This document shows, piece after piece, positions 18,133 through 26,523 of a stretch of 64,000 bases of DNA. Below the pieces are notes generated by a model. That model was not told the origin of the DNA. It ran no database searches and saw only the letters and a list, made by a program, of their open reading frames with translations. Within the stretch, counting starts at the first letter, position 1. Each line of letters starts with the position of its first letter. The DNA is from Bradyrhizobium yuanmingense (lineage in GTDB: Bacteria > Pseudomonadota > Alphaproteobacteria > Rhizobiales > Xanthobacteraceae). The translations under genes and the position numbers were made by a program. The stretch spans positions 186,001-250,000 of the forward strand of contig NZ_FMAE01000006.1 of the NCBI RefSeq assembly GCF_900094575.1, in the 5' to 3' direction.

Positions 18133-20249
18133 ACCGCCTCGACCGGCGCCGGCGGACGCTGCCGCCATTGCCACAGCACCAGCGCGGCGGCGAGCACGAA
18201 GCCCGCGCTGTCGCTGAAGGGGAATTCGCCGAGCAGGCAGAACGCGGCGCCGAGCGCGACCAGGCGCTCGATCAACGTCAGCCGCGTGAACAGGAAGCCG
18301 ATCGCGGCCATGCCGAACAGGCCGATCGCCACCAGCGCCTTCAAGCTCGCCAGCGCCACCGCGCCGTAGAAGCCGAGCTTGGCCGCCATGGGATCGCCGG
18401 CCTGCAGCATCAAGGCCGGCGAATAGACGAAGATGAAGGGAATGACGTAGCCGGCGAGCGCGATGCGCATCGCCTCCCAGCCGATCTTGTCCGGGTTCTC
18501 CTTGGCGATCGGCGCCGCCGCAAGCGCGGCGAGCGCCACCGGCGGCGAGAGGTCGGCCATGATGCCGTAATAGAATGCGAACATGTGGCTCGCGATCAAG
18601 GGCACGCCGAGCTTGGCCAGCGCGGGAGCTGCGAGCGCGGCGGTGATGATGTAGGTCGGGATGGTCGGAATGCCGGTGCCGAGCAGGATCGACAGCAGCA
18701 TGGTCATGACCAGCGCCAGGAACAGGCTCTTCTCGCCGAGCCCGATCACCCAGCCGCCGAAGATGGTGCCGACGCCGGTCTGCGACATCATGCCGATGAT
18801 GACGCCGACGATCGCGCAGGCCATGCCGACGGTGATGGCGGATTTTGCGCTCTCGGCCAGCGCATCGCGGCAGGCGCGCAACGCCGCGAAGCCGCCGCGT
18901 ACGAACGCCGTGATCACGATCAGGCCGACCACGACGGTCGCGACCGGCACGATCTGGAGGCCGTCGCGCGACAATGCCGCGACGACGAGCGCGAGCCCGA
19001 CCCAGAAGATGGTCCGGATCACGTTCGAGGAGGCGCCCGTCGTGATGGCGGTGCCGAGGATCAGCGTCACCGTGAGCGCAAGGCCCATGCTGCCGGCATA
19101 GAGCGGCGTAAAACCCTCGAACAGCATGTAGACCAGCGCCGCGAGCGGCAGCACGAGGTACCAGCGCGTCACCAGCGCCTTCCAGGCGCTCGGGATCTCC
19201 GAGCGCTTCATGCCGACCAGGCCGTGCTTGCCGGCTTCCAAATGCACCATCCAGAACGCGGAGGCGAAATAGAGGATCGCGGGGATCGCGGCGGCCTTGA
19301 CGATCTCCGAATATTGCACGCCGAGCGTCTCGGCCATGATGAAGGCGACCGCGCCCATCACCGGCGGCATGATCTGGCCGCCCATCGAGGCCGTCGCCTC
19401 GACGCCCGCCGCGAAGGCGCGGCGGTAGCCGAACCTGATCATCAGCGGGATCGTGAACTGGCCGACGGTGACGACGTTGGCGACGCCCGAGCCGGAGATG
19501 GTCCCCATCATGCCCGAGGCGAACACCGCGACCTTGGCAGGTCCGCCGCGGGTGCGGCCGAACAGGCCGAGCGAGACGTCGGTGAACAGCTGGATCATGC
19601 CGGCGCGCTCCAGGAACGAGCCGAACAGGATGAACAGGAAGATGTAGGTCGCGGAGACGTAGACCGGCACGCCGTAAAAGCCTTCGGTGCCGAACGACAA
19701 ATGCGTGACGATCTGGTCGAAATCATAGCCGCGATGGTTGAGCGGCGACGGCAGGTACTGACCGAAGAACCAATAGACGAGACACGCACCGCACATCAGC
19801 GGCAGCGCCGCGCCCATCAGCCGCCGCGTGCCCTCGAAGATCAGCACCGCGAGTAGGGTGCCGACGGCGAGATCGAGCCTGGTCGGATCGCCATCGCGCG
19901 CGATCAGGTCGGCATAGAATATCCATTGGTAGAGACCGCAGTAGAAGCCGGCGGCGCCGATCGCCCAGCCCAGCGCACGGCCGAAATTGCTCTTCGCGGT
20001 GAAGTTGGCGATCAGGCCGAAGGTCAGCAGCAGCAGGAATCCGACATGGACGCCGCGCACCACCTGGCTCGGCAGATAGTTGAAGGCGGCGACGTAGAGC
20101 TGGAAGATTGCGAACGCGATGCCGATCCAGTAGGCGAGCCGGCCCCACCAGCCCGGGCCGAAGCCTTCTGGGAAGCCATGCTCGAAATTGTCGAACTCGA
20201 CCTTGACCTTGTCTGGCGCGATCTCAGTCCCCTCTGCCTTTTCCAGCAT
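18129..20249 (-). CDS. TRAP transporter permease, fused 4TM/12TM subunits
   Basis: 706 residues from the ATG at 20249. An N-terminal ~180 residues carry four membrane helices (small DctQ-like part) and the rest is a DctM-like 12-helix domain with motifs such as GSGVANVVTVGQFTIPLMIRFG cut into GSGVANVVTVGQFTIP, and GMMSQTGVGTIFGGW. Such fused permeases work with TAXI-family binding proteins and use ion gradients to import organic acids or related solutes. The frame is open to 20351, but those codons derive from a repeat, so starts at 20285 or 20249 are preferred. Downstream DUF1850 overlaps; the binding-protein gene is just upstream. Confidence 0.93.
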   Translation of the reverse strand: MLEKAEGTEIAPDKVKVEFDNFEHGFPEGFGPGWWGRLAYWIGIAFAIFQLYVAAFNYLPSQVVRGVHVGFLLLLTFGLIANFTAKSNFGRALGWAIGAAGFYCGLYQWIFYADLIARDGDPTRLDLAVGTLLAVLIFEGTRRLMGAALPLMCGACLVYWFFGQYLPSPLNHRGYDFDQIVTHLSFGTEGFYGVPVYVSATYIFLFILFGSFLERAGMIQLFTDVSLGLFGRTRGGPAKVAVFASGMMGTISGSGVANVVTVGQFTIPLMIRFGYRRAFAAGVEATASMGGQIMPPVMGAVAFIMAETLGVQYSEIVKAAAIPAILYFASAFWMVHLEAGKHGLVGMKRSEIPSAWKALVTRWYLVLPLAALVYMLFEGFTPLYAGSMGLALTVTLILGTAITTGASSNVIRTIFWVGLALVVAALSRDGLQIVPVATVVVGLIVITAFVRGGFAALRACRDALAESAKSAITVGMACAIVGVIIGMMSQTGVGTIFGGWVIGLGEKSLFLALVMTMLLSILLGTGIPTIPTYIITAALAAPALAKLGVPLIASHMFAFYYGIMADLSPPVALAALAAAPIAKENPDKIGWEAMRIALAGYVIPFIFVYSPALMLQAGDPMAAKLGFYGAVALASLKALVAIGLFGMAAIGFLFTRLTLIERLVALGAAFCLLGEFPFSDSAGFVLAAALVLWQWRQRPPAPVEAV

Positions 20250-20306
20250 CTCAGCCCATCCCCAATCGTCGAGCGCTTGTAGCATTGGCACGGTATGTCC
20301 CGAGCC

Positions 20307-20392
20307 GTCATGCCCGGGCTTGTCCCGGGCATCCACGAAACTTCCATGCACAGCCGCAGAACGTGGATGGCCGGGACAAGCCCGGCCATGAC
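20307..20392. repeat. Intergenic inverted repeat (GTCATGCCCGGG...ATGAC family)
   Basis: Left arm GTCATGCCCGGGCTTGTCCC and right arm GGGACAAGCCCGGCCATGAC are nearly perfect complements, with inner GGGCATCCACG/CGTGGATGGCC arms. It lies between the TAXI binding-protein gene and its permease, and could lower permease expression relative to the binding protein. Confidence 0.8.
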
Positions 20393-20411
20393 GTCCGACG
20401 ACAGGAGCTGA

Positions 20412-21359
20412 TTACTTGATCAGCCCCTTTTCCTTGTAATAGCGGATCGCGCCGGGGTGCAGCGGGACCGGGCTGCCGGTGGCGGCGGTCTCGAGCTTGA
20501 TCTCCTTGCCGGCCGCGTGCGCAGTGACAAGTTCGGGCAGCGATTCATAGACCAGCTTGGTCATCTGATAGGCGAGATCGTCCGAGACGGCGGAGCTGGT
20601 GACCAGATAATTGATCACGGCCGCAGTCGGCACGTCCTTGTCCTGGCCGGTATAGGTGTTGGCCGGAATAGTCGCCGCCACGAAGGGCGGGCCGATCTTG
20701 TCGACGGTCTCCTTCGGCACCGACACCACCGTGATCGGGCTCGAGGTCGAGAGGTCCTTCAGCGAGGCGACACCGAGCCCGGCCGATTGCAGCGTGGCGT
20801 TGAGCTGCCGGTTCTTCATGAGATCGACGGATTCGGCGAACGGCAGATATTCGACCTTGCCGAGCTCCTTGTAGCTCATGCCGGCAGCGGCCAGGATCGC
20901 GCGGGAGTTCAGCTCGGTGCCCGACTTCGGTGCACCGACCGACAGGCTCTTGCCCTTGAGATCGGCGAGCGTCTTGATGCCGCTGTCGGCGGTCGCGACG
21001 ATCTGGATGTAGTTCGGGTAGATCGCGCCGATGGTGCGGAGCTTGTCGAGTTTGGTCTTGAAGCCCGCCTCCTCCTCGCCCTCCCAGGCGGCTTTCAGCG
21101 AGTCGCCCAGCGTGAACGCCAGCTCGCCGCGGCCCTGCTGCAGCAGGATCAGGTTCTCGACCGACGCCTTGGTGGCCTGCACCTGCGTCTTCACGTTCGG
21201 AATCTTTTCGCCGTAGATCTTTCCGATCGCGACCCCGAGCGGATAGTAGACGCCGGAGGTGCCGCCGGTCAGCACGTTGATGAAGGATTGCGCCTGGGCG
21301 CAAGGTGCCGACGCCGCCAGAGCCAGAGCCGCGGCCGCGCCGAAAATCGTCCGTTTCAT
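20412..21359 (-). CDS. TAXI family TRAP transporter solute-binding protein
   Basis: 315 residues. MKRTIFGAAAALALAASAPC...AQAQ is a signal peptide, and the mature protein opens FINVLTGGTSGVYYPLG, the diagnostic TAXI-family N-terminus. LADLKGKSLSVGAPKSGTE is a second conserved segment. It would bind the solute in the periplasm and deliver it to the fused permease encoded next. I chose the ATG at 21359, with GGGGAGAA upstream; an earlier in-frame ATG would place extra residues before the signal peptide. Ligands of TAXI proteins are mostly unproven, glutamate-like or other carboxylates in some cases. Confidence 0.93.
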   Translation of the reverse strand: MKRTIFGAAAALALAASAPCAQAQSFINVLTGGTSGVYYPLGVAIGKIYGEKIPNVKTQVQATKASVENLILLQQGRGELAFTLGDSLKAAWEGEEEAGFKTKLDKLRTIGAIYPNYIQIVATADSGIKTLADLKGKSLSVGAPKSGTELNSRAILAAAGMSYKELGKVEYLPFAESVDLMKNRQLNATLQSAGLGVASLKDLSTSSPITVVSVPKETVDKIGPPFVAATIPANTYTGQDKDVPTAAVINYLVTSSAVSDDLAYQMTKLVYESLPELVTAHAAGKEIKLETAATGSPVPLHPGAIRYYKEKGLIK

Positions 21360-21549
21360 GGTTGTTGTTCTCCCCAAACCGGCGGCGAAATTGGCCGGAC
21401 GAGGGATGCGGGTCAACCCATCCAAAAGGCAAAACAGGACTGCGGCAAAGGGCCGTTCCCGCTGGGTTTTTGGGAACCGGACGGTGCGGCGAGGTGGCGC
21501 AGCGGGACTGGAGTCGCGTTAGGTTCGAGTCGGAGCGGCTTGCTCGGTC

Positions 21550-21675
21550 ACCTCTCCCGCTTGCGGGAGAGGTCGCGCCGAAGGCGCGGGTGAGGGTTTT
21601 CTCCTCTAGGGGATTGTCCCGATGCGGAGACACCTCTCCCCAGCCCTCCCCCGTAGGCGGGGCAGGGAGCGCACC
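21550..21675. repeat. Intergenic inverted-repeat element (family 1)
   Basis: Begins ACCTCTCCCGCTTGCGGGAG and ends GCAGGGAGCGCACC; contains TCTAGGGGATTGTCCC and GCGGAGACACC. The same inner blocks occur in reverse orientation at 56353-56476, so the two are copies of one element. Confidence 0.8.
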
Positions 21676-21703
21676 GTCTACGCAGTGGCTATCGAGCGCT
21701 CGC

Positions 21704-22183
21704 TCACTGGAACGTCATGTCCAGGCATTTGGAGATGTCGGAGCCGAGGCCGGAGGAGATGGTGATGCAGCCGCGCACCTTCTGCGCGCCGACGTCGGCG
21801 GCCCAGACCGAATAGCCGCCGGGGCCGAAGAACGAATTGGTGTTCGGCGGCTCGGTCTCGGTGGCGTCGAAATCGTACTTGCCGTCGGTCTCGAAAATGC
21901 GCGGTTTCTTGGTGCAGCCGCCGTCGGTCTGGACGTTGATGACTTCCTTGTTGTCGCGGGTCAGCGCCAGGGAGACCTGGCAGCGGAAATATTCCGAGGT
22001 CCTGGTGTTGAAGAGATAGGTGTAGGACTTGCAGGTCGCCGTGTTCAGCTTGCCCGGGGCAAGGCCGCGGCTGCACGAAATCCGCTGGTTGTGGCTGAGC
22101 CGGTAGTCATCGGCTTGGGCGGCCGGCGCCAGCGCCGTGAGCAACAGCGCGGCAGCCGAGCAGGCTTTGACGACTAGGTTCAT
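21704..22183 (-). CDS. Secreted protein of unknown function
   Basis: 159 residues. MNLVVKACSAAALLLTALAPAAQAD is a Sec signal peptide cleaved after AQA. The mature domain holds six or more cysteines (ISCSRG, ATCKSY, FRCQVS, GGCTKK, GCITIS, SKCLDM), so disulfide bonding in the periplasm is likely. The start at 22183 has GGTGGGGA at proper spacing, while the ATG three codons earlier would sit directly on that site. No family recognised. It is divergent from the small secreted protein gene at 22377. Confidence 0.65.
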   Translation of the reverse strand: MNLVVKACSAAALLLTALAPAAQADDYRLSHNQRISCSRGLAPGKLNTATCKSYTYLFNTRTSEYFRCQVSLALTRDNKEVINVQTDGGCTKKPRIFETDGKYDFDATETEPPNTNSFFGPGGYSVWAADVGAQKVRGCITISSGLGSDISKCLDMTFQ

Positions 22184-22376
22184 TCGAATCATCCCCACCA
22201 ATATTTTTGTCGAGTTGCGTTCTAAACGGAAAGCGGAACATAGTCGCGAGGGGACGGAGGGAAAATCACAAACTGCTGGGCAAGACGTGATGCGCTGCGG
22301 CGCTATCGCAAGTTGACCGGGACGCATCGTTCGTGATTTGTTCAATCATGGAATGTCCCGATCTTGGGAGGATGGG

Positions 22377-22682
22377 ATGACGGCATTTTCAATCAAGACA
22401 TTTGCAATCGCAGCCGCCCTCGGCGCATTGGCAGCGCCCGCATTGGCGCAAACCGCAGCGACGCCCTGGGAGCTGAAGACCGACACCGGCTACGCCTACG
22501 ACAGGGAAGGCAAGACCTATTCCTACAAGATGGGGACCAGCAACGCCGGCGAGCTCTTGAAGGGCGCCAAGAAGGTGCCCAAGGGCACGCTGTTCTTCAT
22601 CGGCCAGAACGGCCAGCTCTACATGCGCACCGGCCCGTATCTGGAGGGTGACGGCAAGTTCAAGTTCGGGCCGGATCAGTAG
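22377..22682 (+). CDS. Small secreted protein of unknown function
   Basis: 101 residues. MTAFSIKTFAIAAALGALAA...ALAQ is a signal peptide cleaved after ALA. The mature ~75 residues contain TGYAYDREGKTYSYKMGTSN and end KFKFGPDQ; no cysteines. The start at 22377 follows GGGAGGATGGG. The fold is unknown. It lies divergent from another secreted protein gene, and downstream there is only an inverted repeat. Confidence 0.65.
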   Translation: MTAFSIKTFAIAAALGALAAPALAQTAATPWELKTDTGYAYDREGKTYSYKMGTSNAGELLKGAKKVPKGTLFFIGQNGQLYMRTGPYLEGDGKFKFGPDQ

Positions 22683-22707
22683 GGGCCGCGCTCGCAGGCG
22701 ACAGAGC

Positions 22708-22794
22708 GTAGGGTGGGCAAAGGCGCGTTAGCGCCGTGCCCACCATCTCATATCGTCGAATCAACAATGGTGGGCACGCTTCGCTTTGCCCACC
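22708..22794. repeat. Intergenic inverted repeat (GTAGGGTGGGCAAAG family)
   Basis: Left arm GTAGGGTGGGCAAAGGCGCG and right arm CGCTTCGCTTTGCCCACC, with an inner GTGCCCACCAT/ATGGTGGGCAC pair. It sits between convergent genes and could terminate both transcripts. Confidence 0.75.
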
Positions 22795-22806
22795 TGCGCC
22801 AGCGTC

Positions 22807-24024
22807 CTAGAACGCCCCTGCCAATTCCCTTGCGCCGGCTTTGCCGCTGTTCACGTCCATGCGCTCGTCGGTGACGGCCAGCAGCTTCGCCACCGTGTTG
22901 TGGCGGATCGCGACCGGGTTGCGCTCATAGCCGCCGCGCTGGAAGAAATTCGAGGTCGGCACCCGCTCGCGCAGCGCCTGCGGCATCGTCACCATGTCAA
23001 GGCCGGTGCCGTCGCCGGTGAGGTTCATCATCTCGAGCTCGGCCGCCGACAGCGGGCGCGAGTGTCCCTTGGCGCGGGCGAAATGCACCGAAGTCAGCAG
23101 CTTGTGGGTCTGCAGCATCGGTCCGATGTCAACGTCGAGCACCATCGCATGCATGGCCCAGCCCTGCGGGGTGGCGCCCATCTTCTCGTGCTCCGACCAG
23201 GTATCGGGCACCGACTTCGCGTGCGCCACCATCTTCTTCAGGACAGTGAGCTTGTGCTCGAGCGCATGCCGCGCCGGTCCAGATGTGCGCGTCACCTTCT
23301 CGGACAGCGCGCGGATCAGTTCATGGCCCTGCTCGGCGAGCAGCTCGACGCTGTTGGTGGTGAGCAGCTGGTTGTAGCCCATCGCAGTCGAGATCGCGCG
23401 CTTGCCGCCATGCTCGATGCCCGCCTGCACGTCGTAACTGCCGGTGCCGCCGGTCTCGAACGAATAGACCCGCACCGCCTGCTCGCGCGTCAGGCCATGG
23501 GCCAGAGCGTAGCGCGCATAGGCGCGCTTGAACTCGAGCTCGCTGGACGGGCGTTGCGGCGTGAACTGGTAGAGTTCCTGCGCCGCACGCAGGAAATCGG
23601 CGACCACGGGGATCGGTCTTCTCGCGGGGCGATCCGGCGTTTCCTCCGGCTCCGGATTCACCGGCTTCTTCGGCCCGGTATAGAGCGGCGGATGCTCCAG
23701 CACGTAGTCATCGAGCGTGATCTGCTGCCCATTGCGCCGCTTGGCGTTGCGGGCCTTCCGCTTCTCCGAGATCTGGCTCCAATAGGCGCCGGCCTCGGCA
23801 TCGAAGGCGGCGCGCGCGGCCTGATATTCCGCGAGCTTGCGGCGATATTCGAGCACGGCCGGCGAAGCCCCCGCGCCTTGCGCGAAAAACTGCGACAGCA
23901 GCTGGGCGTTGGCATTGCGAACGGCGGGCGACAGCGCGTCGGCCTCGGCGCCGCGCGCCGCAGGCGAGATCAGGACGAGCGCGAGCGGAACCAGCGCCAA
24001 TTTATTTCGAATCGAATGATGCAT
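22807..24024 (-). CDS. Secreted protein with lysozyme/transglycosylase-like segment
   Basis: 405 residues. MHHSIRNKLALVPLALVLISPAARG is a signal peptide. Residues ~30-110 are helical and charged (AVLEYRRKLAEYQAARAAFD). A segment near residues 190-215 reads YSFETGGTGSYDVQAGIEHG then AISTAMGYNQLL, which resembles the E-S/T-G...QAG...G-Y-Q pattern of lysozyme-fold transglycosylases; the Glu would be the catalytic residue. This is a pattern match only. The rest of the protein is conserved-looking but unfamiliar to me. It may act on cell wall in the periplasm. Confidence 0.6.
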   Translation of the reverse strand: MHHSIRNKLALVPLALVLISPAARGAEADALSPAVRNANAQLLSQFFAQGAGASPAVLEYRRKLAEYQAARAAFDAEAGAYWSQISEKRKARNAKRRNGQQITLDDYVLEHPPLYTGPKKPVNPEPEETPDRPARRPIPVVADFLRAAQELYQFTPQRPSSELEFKRAYARYALAHGLTREQAVRVYSFETGGTGSYDVQAGIEHGGKRAISTAMGYNQLLTTNSVELLAEQGHELIRALSEKVTRTSGPARHALEHKLTVLKKMVAHAKSVPDTWSEHEKMGATPQGWAMHAMVLDVDIGPMLQTHKLLTSVHFARAKGHSRPLSAAELEMMNLTGDGTGLDMVTMPQALRERVPTSNFFQRGGYERNPVAIRHNTVAKLLAVTDERMDVNSGKAGARELAGAF

Positions 24025-24080
24025 GCTGCCTTCTTAGCAGGCATCCGGTAACCGTCGCGTTAACGCGCCGTTTACCATCG

Positions 24081-24707
24081 TCACGTCCAGGCGAATACCG
24101 GCTGTTCCAGGTCGGTGACGCGGGTGTGCCGCCCCGCCAGCACCTCGCGGAACTGGTAGATCAGCGCCGCGGTCGGGGCATGGATCAGGCTCATCTGGTG
24201 ATGGAAGCGGATCACGCGGCGGCTGCTCTCGGGGATCTCAGTGAAATCGAAGGCATCGTCGCGCTCGATCGTGGCCAGCGCGATGCGATGAACGGAGGCG
24301 ACCTCATCCGGGTTCGGGCGGATCGCAGCACTGTCGGCCGCCCAGACCACGACCGGCGTGATCAGATAGCCCGAGCGCGTCGGATAATCGTCGAGCAGGC
24401 CGAGCACCGCATCGGCTGACAGCGCGAGTGCGAGCTCTTCGTCGAGCTCGCGCAGCGCCGCCTCGACCGGCGTCTCGCCGGCATCGCAGCGTCCGCCGGG
24501 CAGCGCCCATTGGCCGCGATGGGCGCGCAGGTGCGAGGCGCGCCTGGTGAGCAGGAAGGCGGTGTCGCCACCGTCGTCGGATTCGGTCAGCGCCAGCACG
24601 ACCGCGGCGCGCTTCAGCGCCGACGGCTCGGCTGTGACGGGCAGCCGCGCGAAGGCCGCGCAGGCCTCTGCGATATTCCGTCTGGTGGCATCGTCGAACG
24701 TTCTCAT
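24081..24707 (-). CDS. NUDIX hydrolase, CoA pyrophosphatase-like
   Basis: 208 residues. The Nudix box GRCDAGETPVEAALRELDEEL fits GX5EX7REUXEE, holding Mg for pyrophosphate hydrolysis. Upstream FLLTRRASHLRAHRGQWALPGG carries the LLTxRSxxLRxHxGQxxxPGG motif (UPF0035/NudL type) typical of coenzyme A diphosphatases. The likely reaction is cleavage of CoA or its derivatives to 4'-phosphopantetheine compounds and 3',5'-ADP in the cytoplasm. Divergent from the thioesterase gene at 24778. Confidence 0.88.
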   Translation of the reverse strand: MRTFDDATRRNIAEACAAFARLPVTAEPSALKRAAVVLALTESDDGGDTAFLLTRRASHLRAHRGQWALPGGRCDAGETPVEAALRELDEELALALSADAVLGLLDDYPTRSGYLITPVVVWAADSAAIRPNPDEVASVHRIALATIERDDAFDFTEIPESSRRVIRFHHQMSLIHAPTAALIYQFREVLAGRHTRVTDLEQPVFAWT

Positions 24708-24777
24708 GATGCTTGACTACACCAGGACTGCATCTGATGAAACGAGGAGACATCGCGTTGCAAGGACGAACGACGAC

Positions 24778-25203
24778 ATGACCAGCAAGGCCGCCGCAAG
24801 GTTGAAATCAGAGGGCTGGAGCATCCTGGAGACCACGGGCTTCCTGCATCTGATCGGCCCGTTGTGGGAGCGCAAGGTCGACGGCCATTACGAGTTCGCG
24901 CTCGCGACCGAGGACAAGCACCACAACCGCCGCGGCATGGTCCAGGGCGGCGTGATGATGACGTTCGCCGATCGCACCTGCGGCATGACGGCCCGTTACG
25001 TCTCCGGCAAGGAGTACTTGGCGACGGTGCAGCTCGACACCCATTTCGTCGAGGCCGGCCAGATCGGCGACACCCTGATCTCCCGCCCGCGCGTGGTGCG
25101 CTCGACCCGCAGCCTGATCTTCATGAGCACCGAGGTGACCGTGGACGACCGCTGCATCGTGATGGCGAACGGCGTGTTCAAGATCTTGAAGGGGCCGGGG
25201 TAG
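24778..25203 (+). CDS. PaaI-family hotdog thioesterase
   Basis: 141 residues, single hotdog domain. HNRRGMVQGGVMMTFADRT carries the H-G-G...D-E/F region of the PaaI/4HBT fold, and YLATVQLDTHFVEAGQIGDT continues the core. Such enzymes hydrolyse acyl-CoA thioesters, often of aromatic or unusual acids. The ATG at 24778 has AAGGAC at proper spacing; an open frame runs upstream but overlaps the NUDIX gene on the other strand. No pathway neighbours hint at the acyl group. Confidence 0.85.
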   Translation: MTSKAAARLKSEGWSILETTGFLHLIGPLWERKVDGHYEFALATEDKHHNRRGMVQGGVMMTFADRTCGMTARYVSGKEYLATVQLDTHFVEAGQIGDTLISRPRVVRSTRSLIFMSTEVTVDDRCIVMANGVFKILKGPG

Positions 25204-25245
25204 CGGGCGATCAGGCCGGCGCTGCTGCGCGCCACACCCGCAGCC

Positions 25246-25344
25246 GTCATTCCCCGCGAAGGCGGGGAATCCAGTACGTCGCGGCCCCTCGATCGATCAC
25301 GACTGTCTCGGCGTACTGGATCGCCCGCCTTCGCGGGCGATGAC
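25246..25344. repeat. Intergenic inverted repeat (GTCAT...ATGAC family)
   Basis: GTCATTCCCCGCGAAGGCGG at the left, TCGCCCGCCTTCGCGGGCGATGAC at the right written as TTCGCGGGCGATGAC, with CCAGTACGTCG / GGCGTACTGG inner arms. Same plan as 9026-9126 in opposite orientation. Confidence 0.78.
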
Positions 25345-25374
25345 ACTGAATGTGAGGCGCAAACGTGCCCCACC

Positions 25375-25453
25375 GTCATTGCGAGCGCAGCGAAGCAATC
25401 CAGCATCCCTCCGCGGACACATCTCTGGATTGCTTCGCTGCGCTCGCTATGAC
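25375..25453. repeat. Intergenic inverted repeat (GTCATTGCGAGCG family)
   Basis: GTCATTGCGAGCGCAGCGAA followed by GCAATCCAG, and CTGGATTGCTTCGCTGCGC plus TCGCTATGAC on the right, an almost perfect hairpin with a 15-20 base centre. A second copy is at 52588-52673. It directly adjoins the previous repeat. Confidence 0.8.
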
Positions 25454-25500
25454 GGACTTTGCTGGCTATGCTGCCGTCCACCAACATCGAGGACTCGCCC

Positions 25501-26511
25501 ATGCAATACCGCCAGCTCGGCCGCAGCGGCCTCAAGGTCTCGCCGATTTGCCTGGGCACCATGATGTTCGGCGGGCCGACCGATGAGGCCACGTCGAAGC
25601 GGATCATCGACAAGGCACGCGATTCCGGGATCAATTTCATCGACACAGCGGACGCTTATTCCAAAGGCGCCTCCGAGGAGGTCGTCGGCCGCGCCATCGC
25701 GCGCAATCGTGGTGCCTGGGTGCTTGCCACAAAGCTCGCAAACCCCATGGGGGACGATCCCAATCGCGGCGGGCTGTCGCGGCGCTGGGTGTTGCAGGCG
25801 GCGGACGAGAGCTTGATGCGGCTCGGCACCGATCACATCGACATCTACTATCTGCACAAGGAAGACCATGCCACGCCGTTGGAGGAGACGGTGCGCGCCA
25901 TGAGCGACCTGATCCACGCCGGCAAGGTGCGCTATTTCGGCGTCTCCAACTACCGCGCCTGGCGCGTCGCCGAGATCTGCAACATCTGCGACCGGCTCGG
26001 CATCGACCGGCCCGCGGTGAGCCAGCCTTATTACAACGCCATGAACCGCATGCCGGAGGTCGAGCACTTTCCGGCCTGCGCCTATTACGGTCTCGGCATC
26101 GTGCCCTACAGCCCGCTTGCGCGCGGCGTGCTCACCGGCAAGTACAGGGTGGATGCAGCGCCCGACAAGGAGACGCGCGCGGGGCGCAACGACACCCGCA
26201 TGATGCAGACCGAATGGCGGCCGGAATCGCTCCAGCTTGCGCAGGAGATCAAGGCTCACGCCGAGACGAAAGGCATCACCGCCGGCCAGTTCGCGGTCGG
26301 CTGGGTGCTCAACTCCGCCTTCGTCTCGTCGGTGATCGCCGGTCCCCGCACCGAGGAGCAATGGGACGGCTACATCAGCGCGCTCGATTATCGTTTCACC
26401 GCGGAGGACGAGGCGCTGATCGACCGCCTGGTGACGCCAGGCCATCCCTCGACGCCAGGCTACAATGATCCGGCCTATCCGATCGAAGGCCGCCGCGCGC
26501 GGACGGCGTGA
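25501..26511 (+). CDS. Aldo/keto reductase
   Basis: 336 residues, AKR TIM barrel. Catalytic Asp and Tyr in FIDTADAYSKGASEE, Lys in VLATKL, and His in IYYLHKED; the NADPH-binding end includes SVIAGPRTEEQWDG. The LGRSGLKVSPICLGTMMFG N-terminus is typical of the AKR11/12-like group. It reduces carbonyls with NADPH; substrate unknown. The start at 25501 follows GAGGA; an ATG at 25459 is less well supported. The TPR gene starts 12 bases downstream, so the two form an operon. Confidence 0.92.
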   Translation: MQYRQLGRSGLKVSPICLGTMMFGGPTDEATSKRIIDKARDSGINFIDTADAYSKGASEEVVGRAIARNRGAWVLATKLANPMGDDPNRGGLSRRWVLQAADESLMRLGTDHIDIYYLHKEDHATPLEETVRAMSDLIHAGKVRYFGVSNYRAWRVAEICNICDRLGIDRPAVSQPYYNAMNRMPEVEHFPACAYYGLGIVPYSPLARGVLTGKYRVDAAPDKETRAGRNDTRMMQTEWRPESLQLAQEIKAHAETKGITAGQFAVGWVLNSAFVSSVIAGPRTEEQWDGYISALDYRFTAEDEALIDRLVTPGHPSTPGYNDPAYPIEGRRARTA

Positions 26512-26523
26512 GGGGGGCCTTCG

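Noticed and set aside
18168..19856. 562-codon plus-strand frame opposite the TRAP permease
   Set aside because: Arg/Ala/Glu-rich shadow of the permease; no start signal and no domain.
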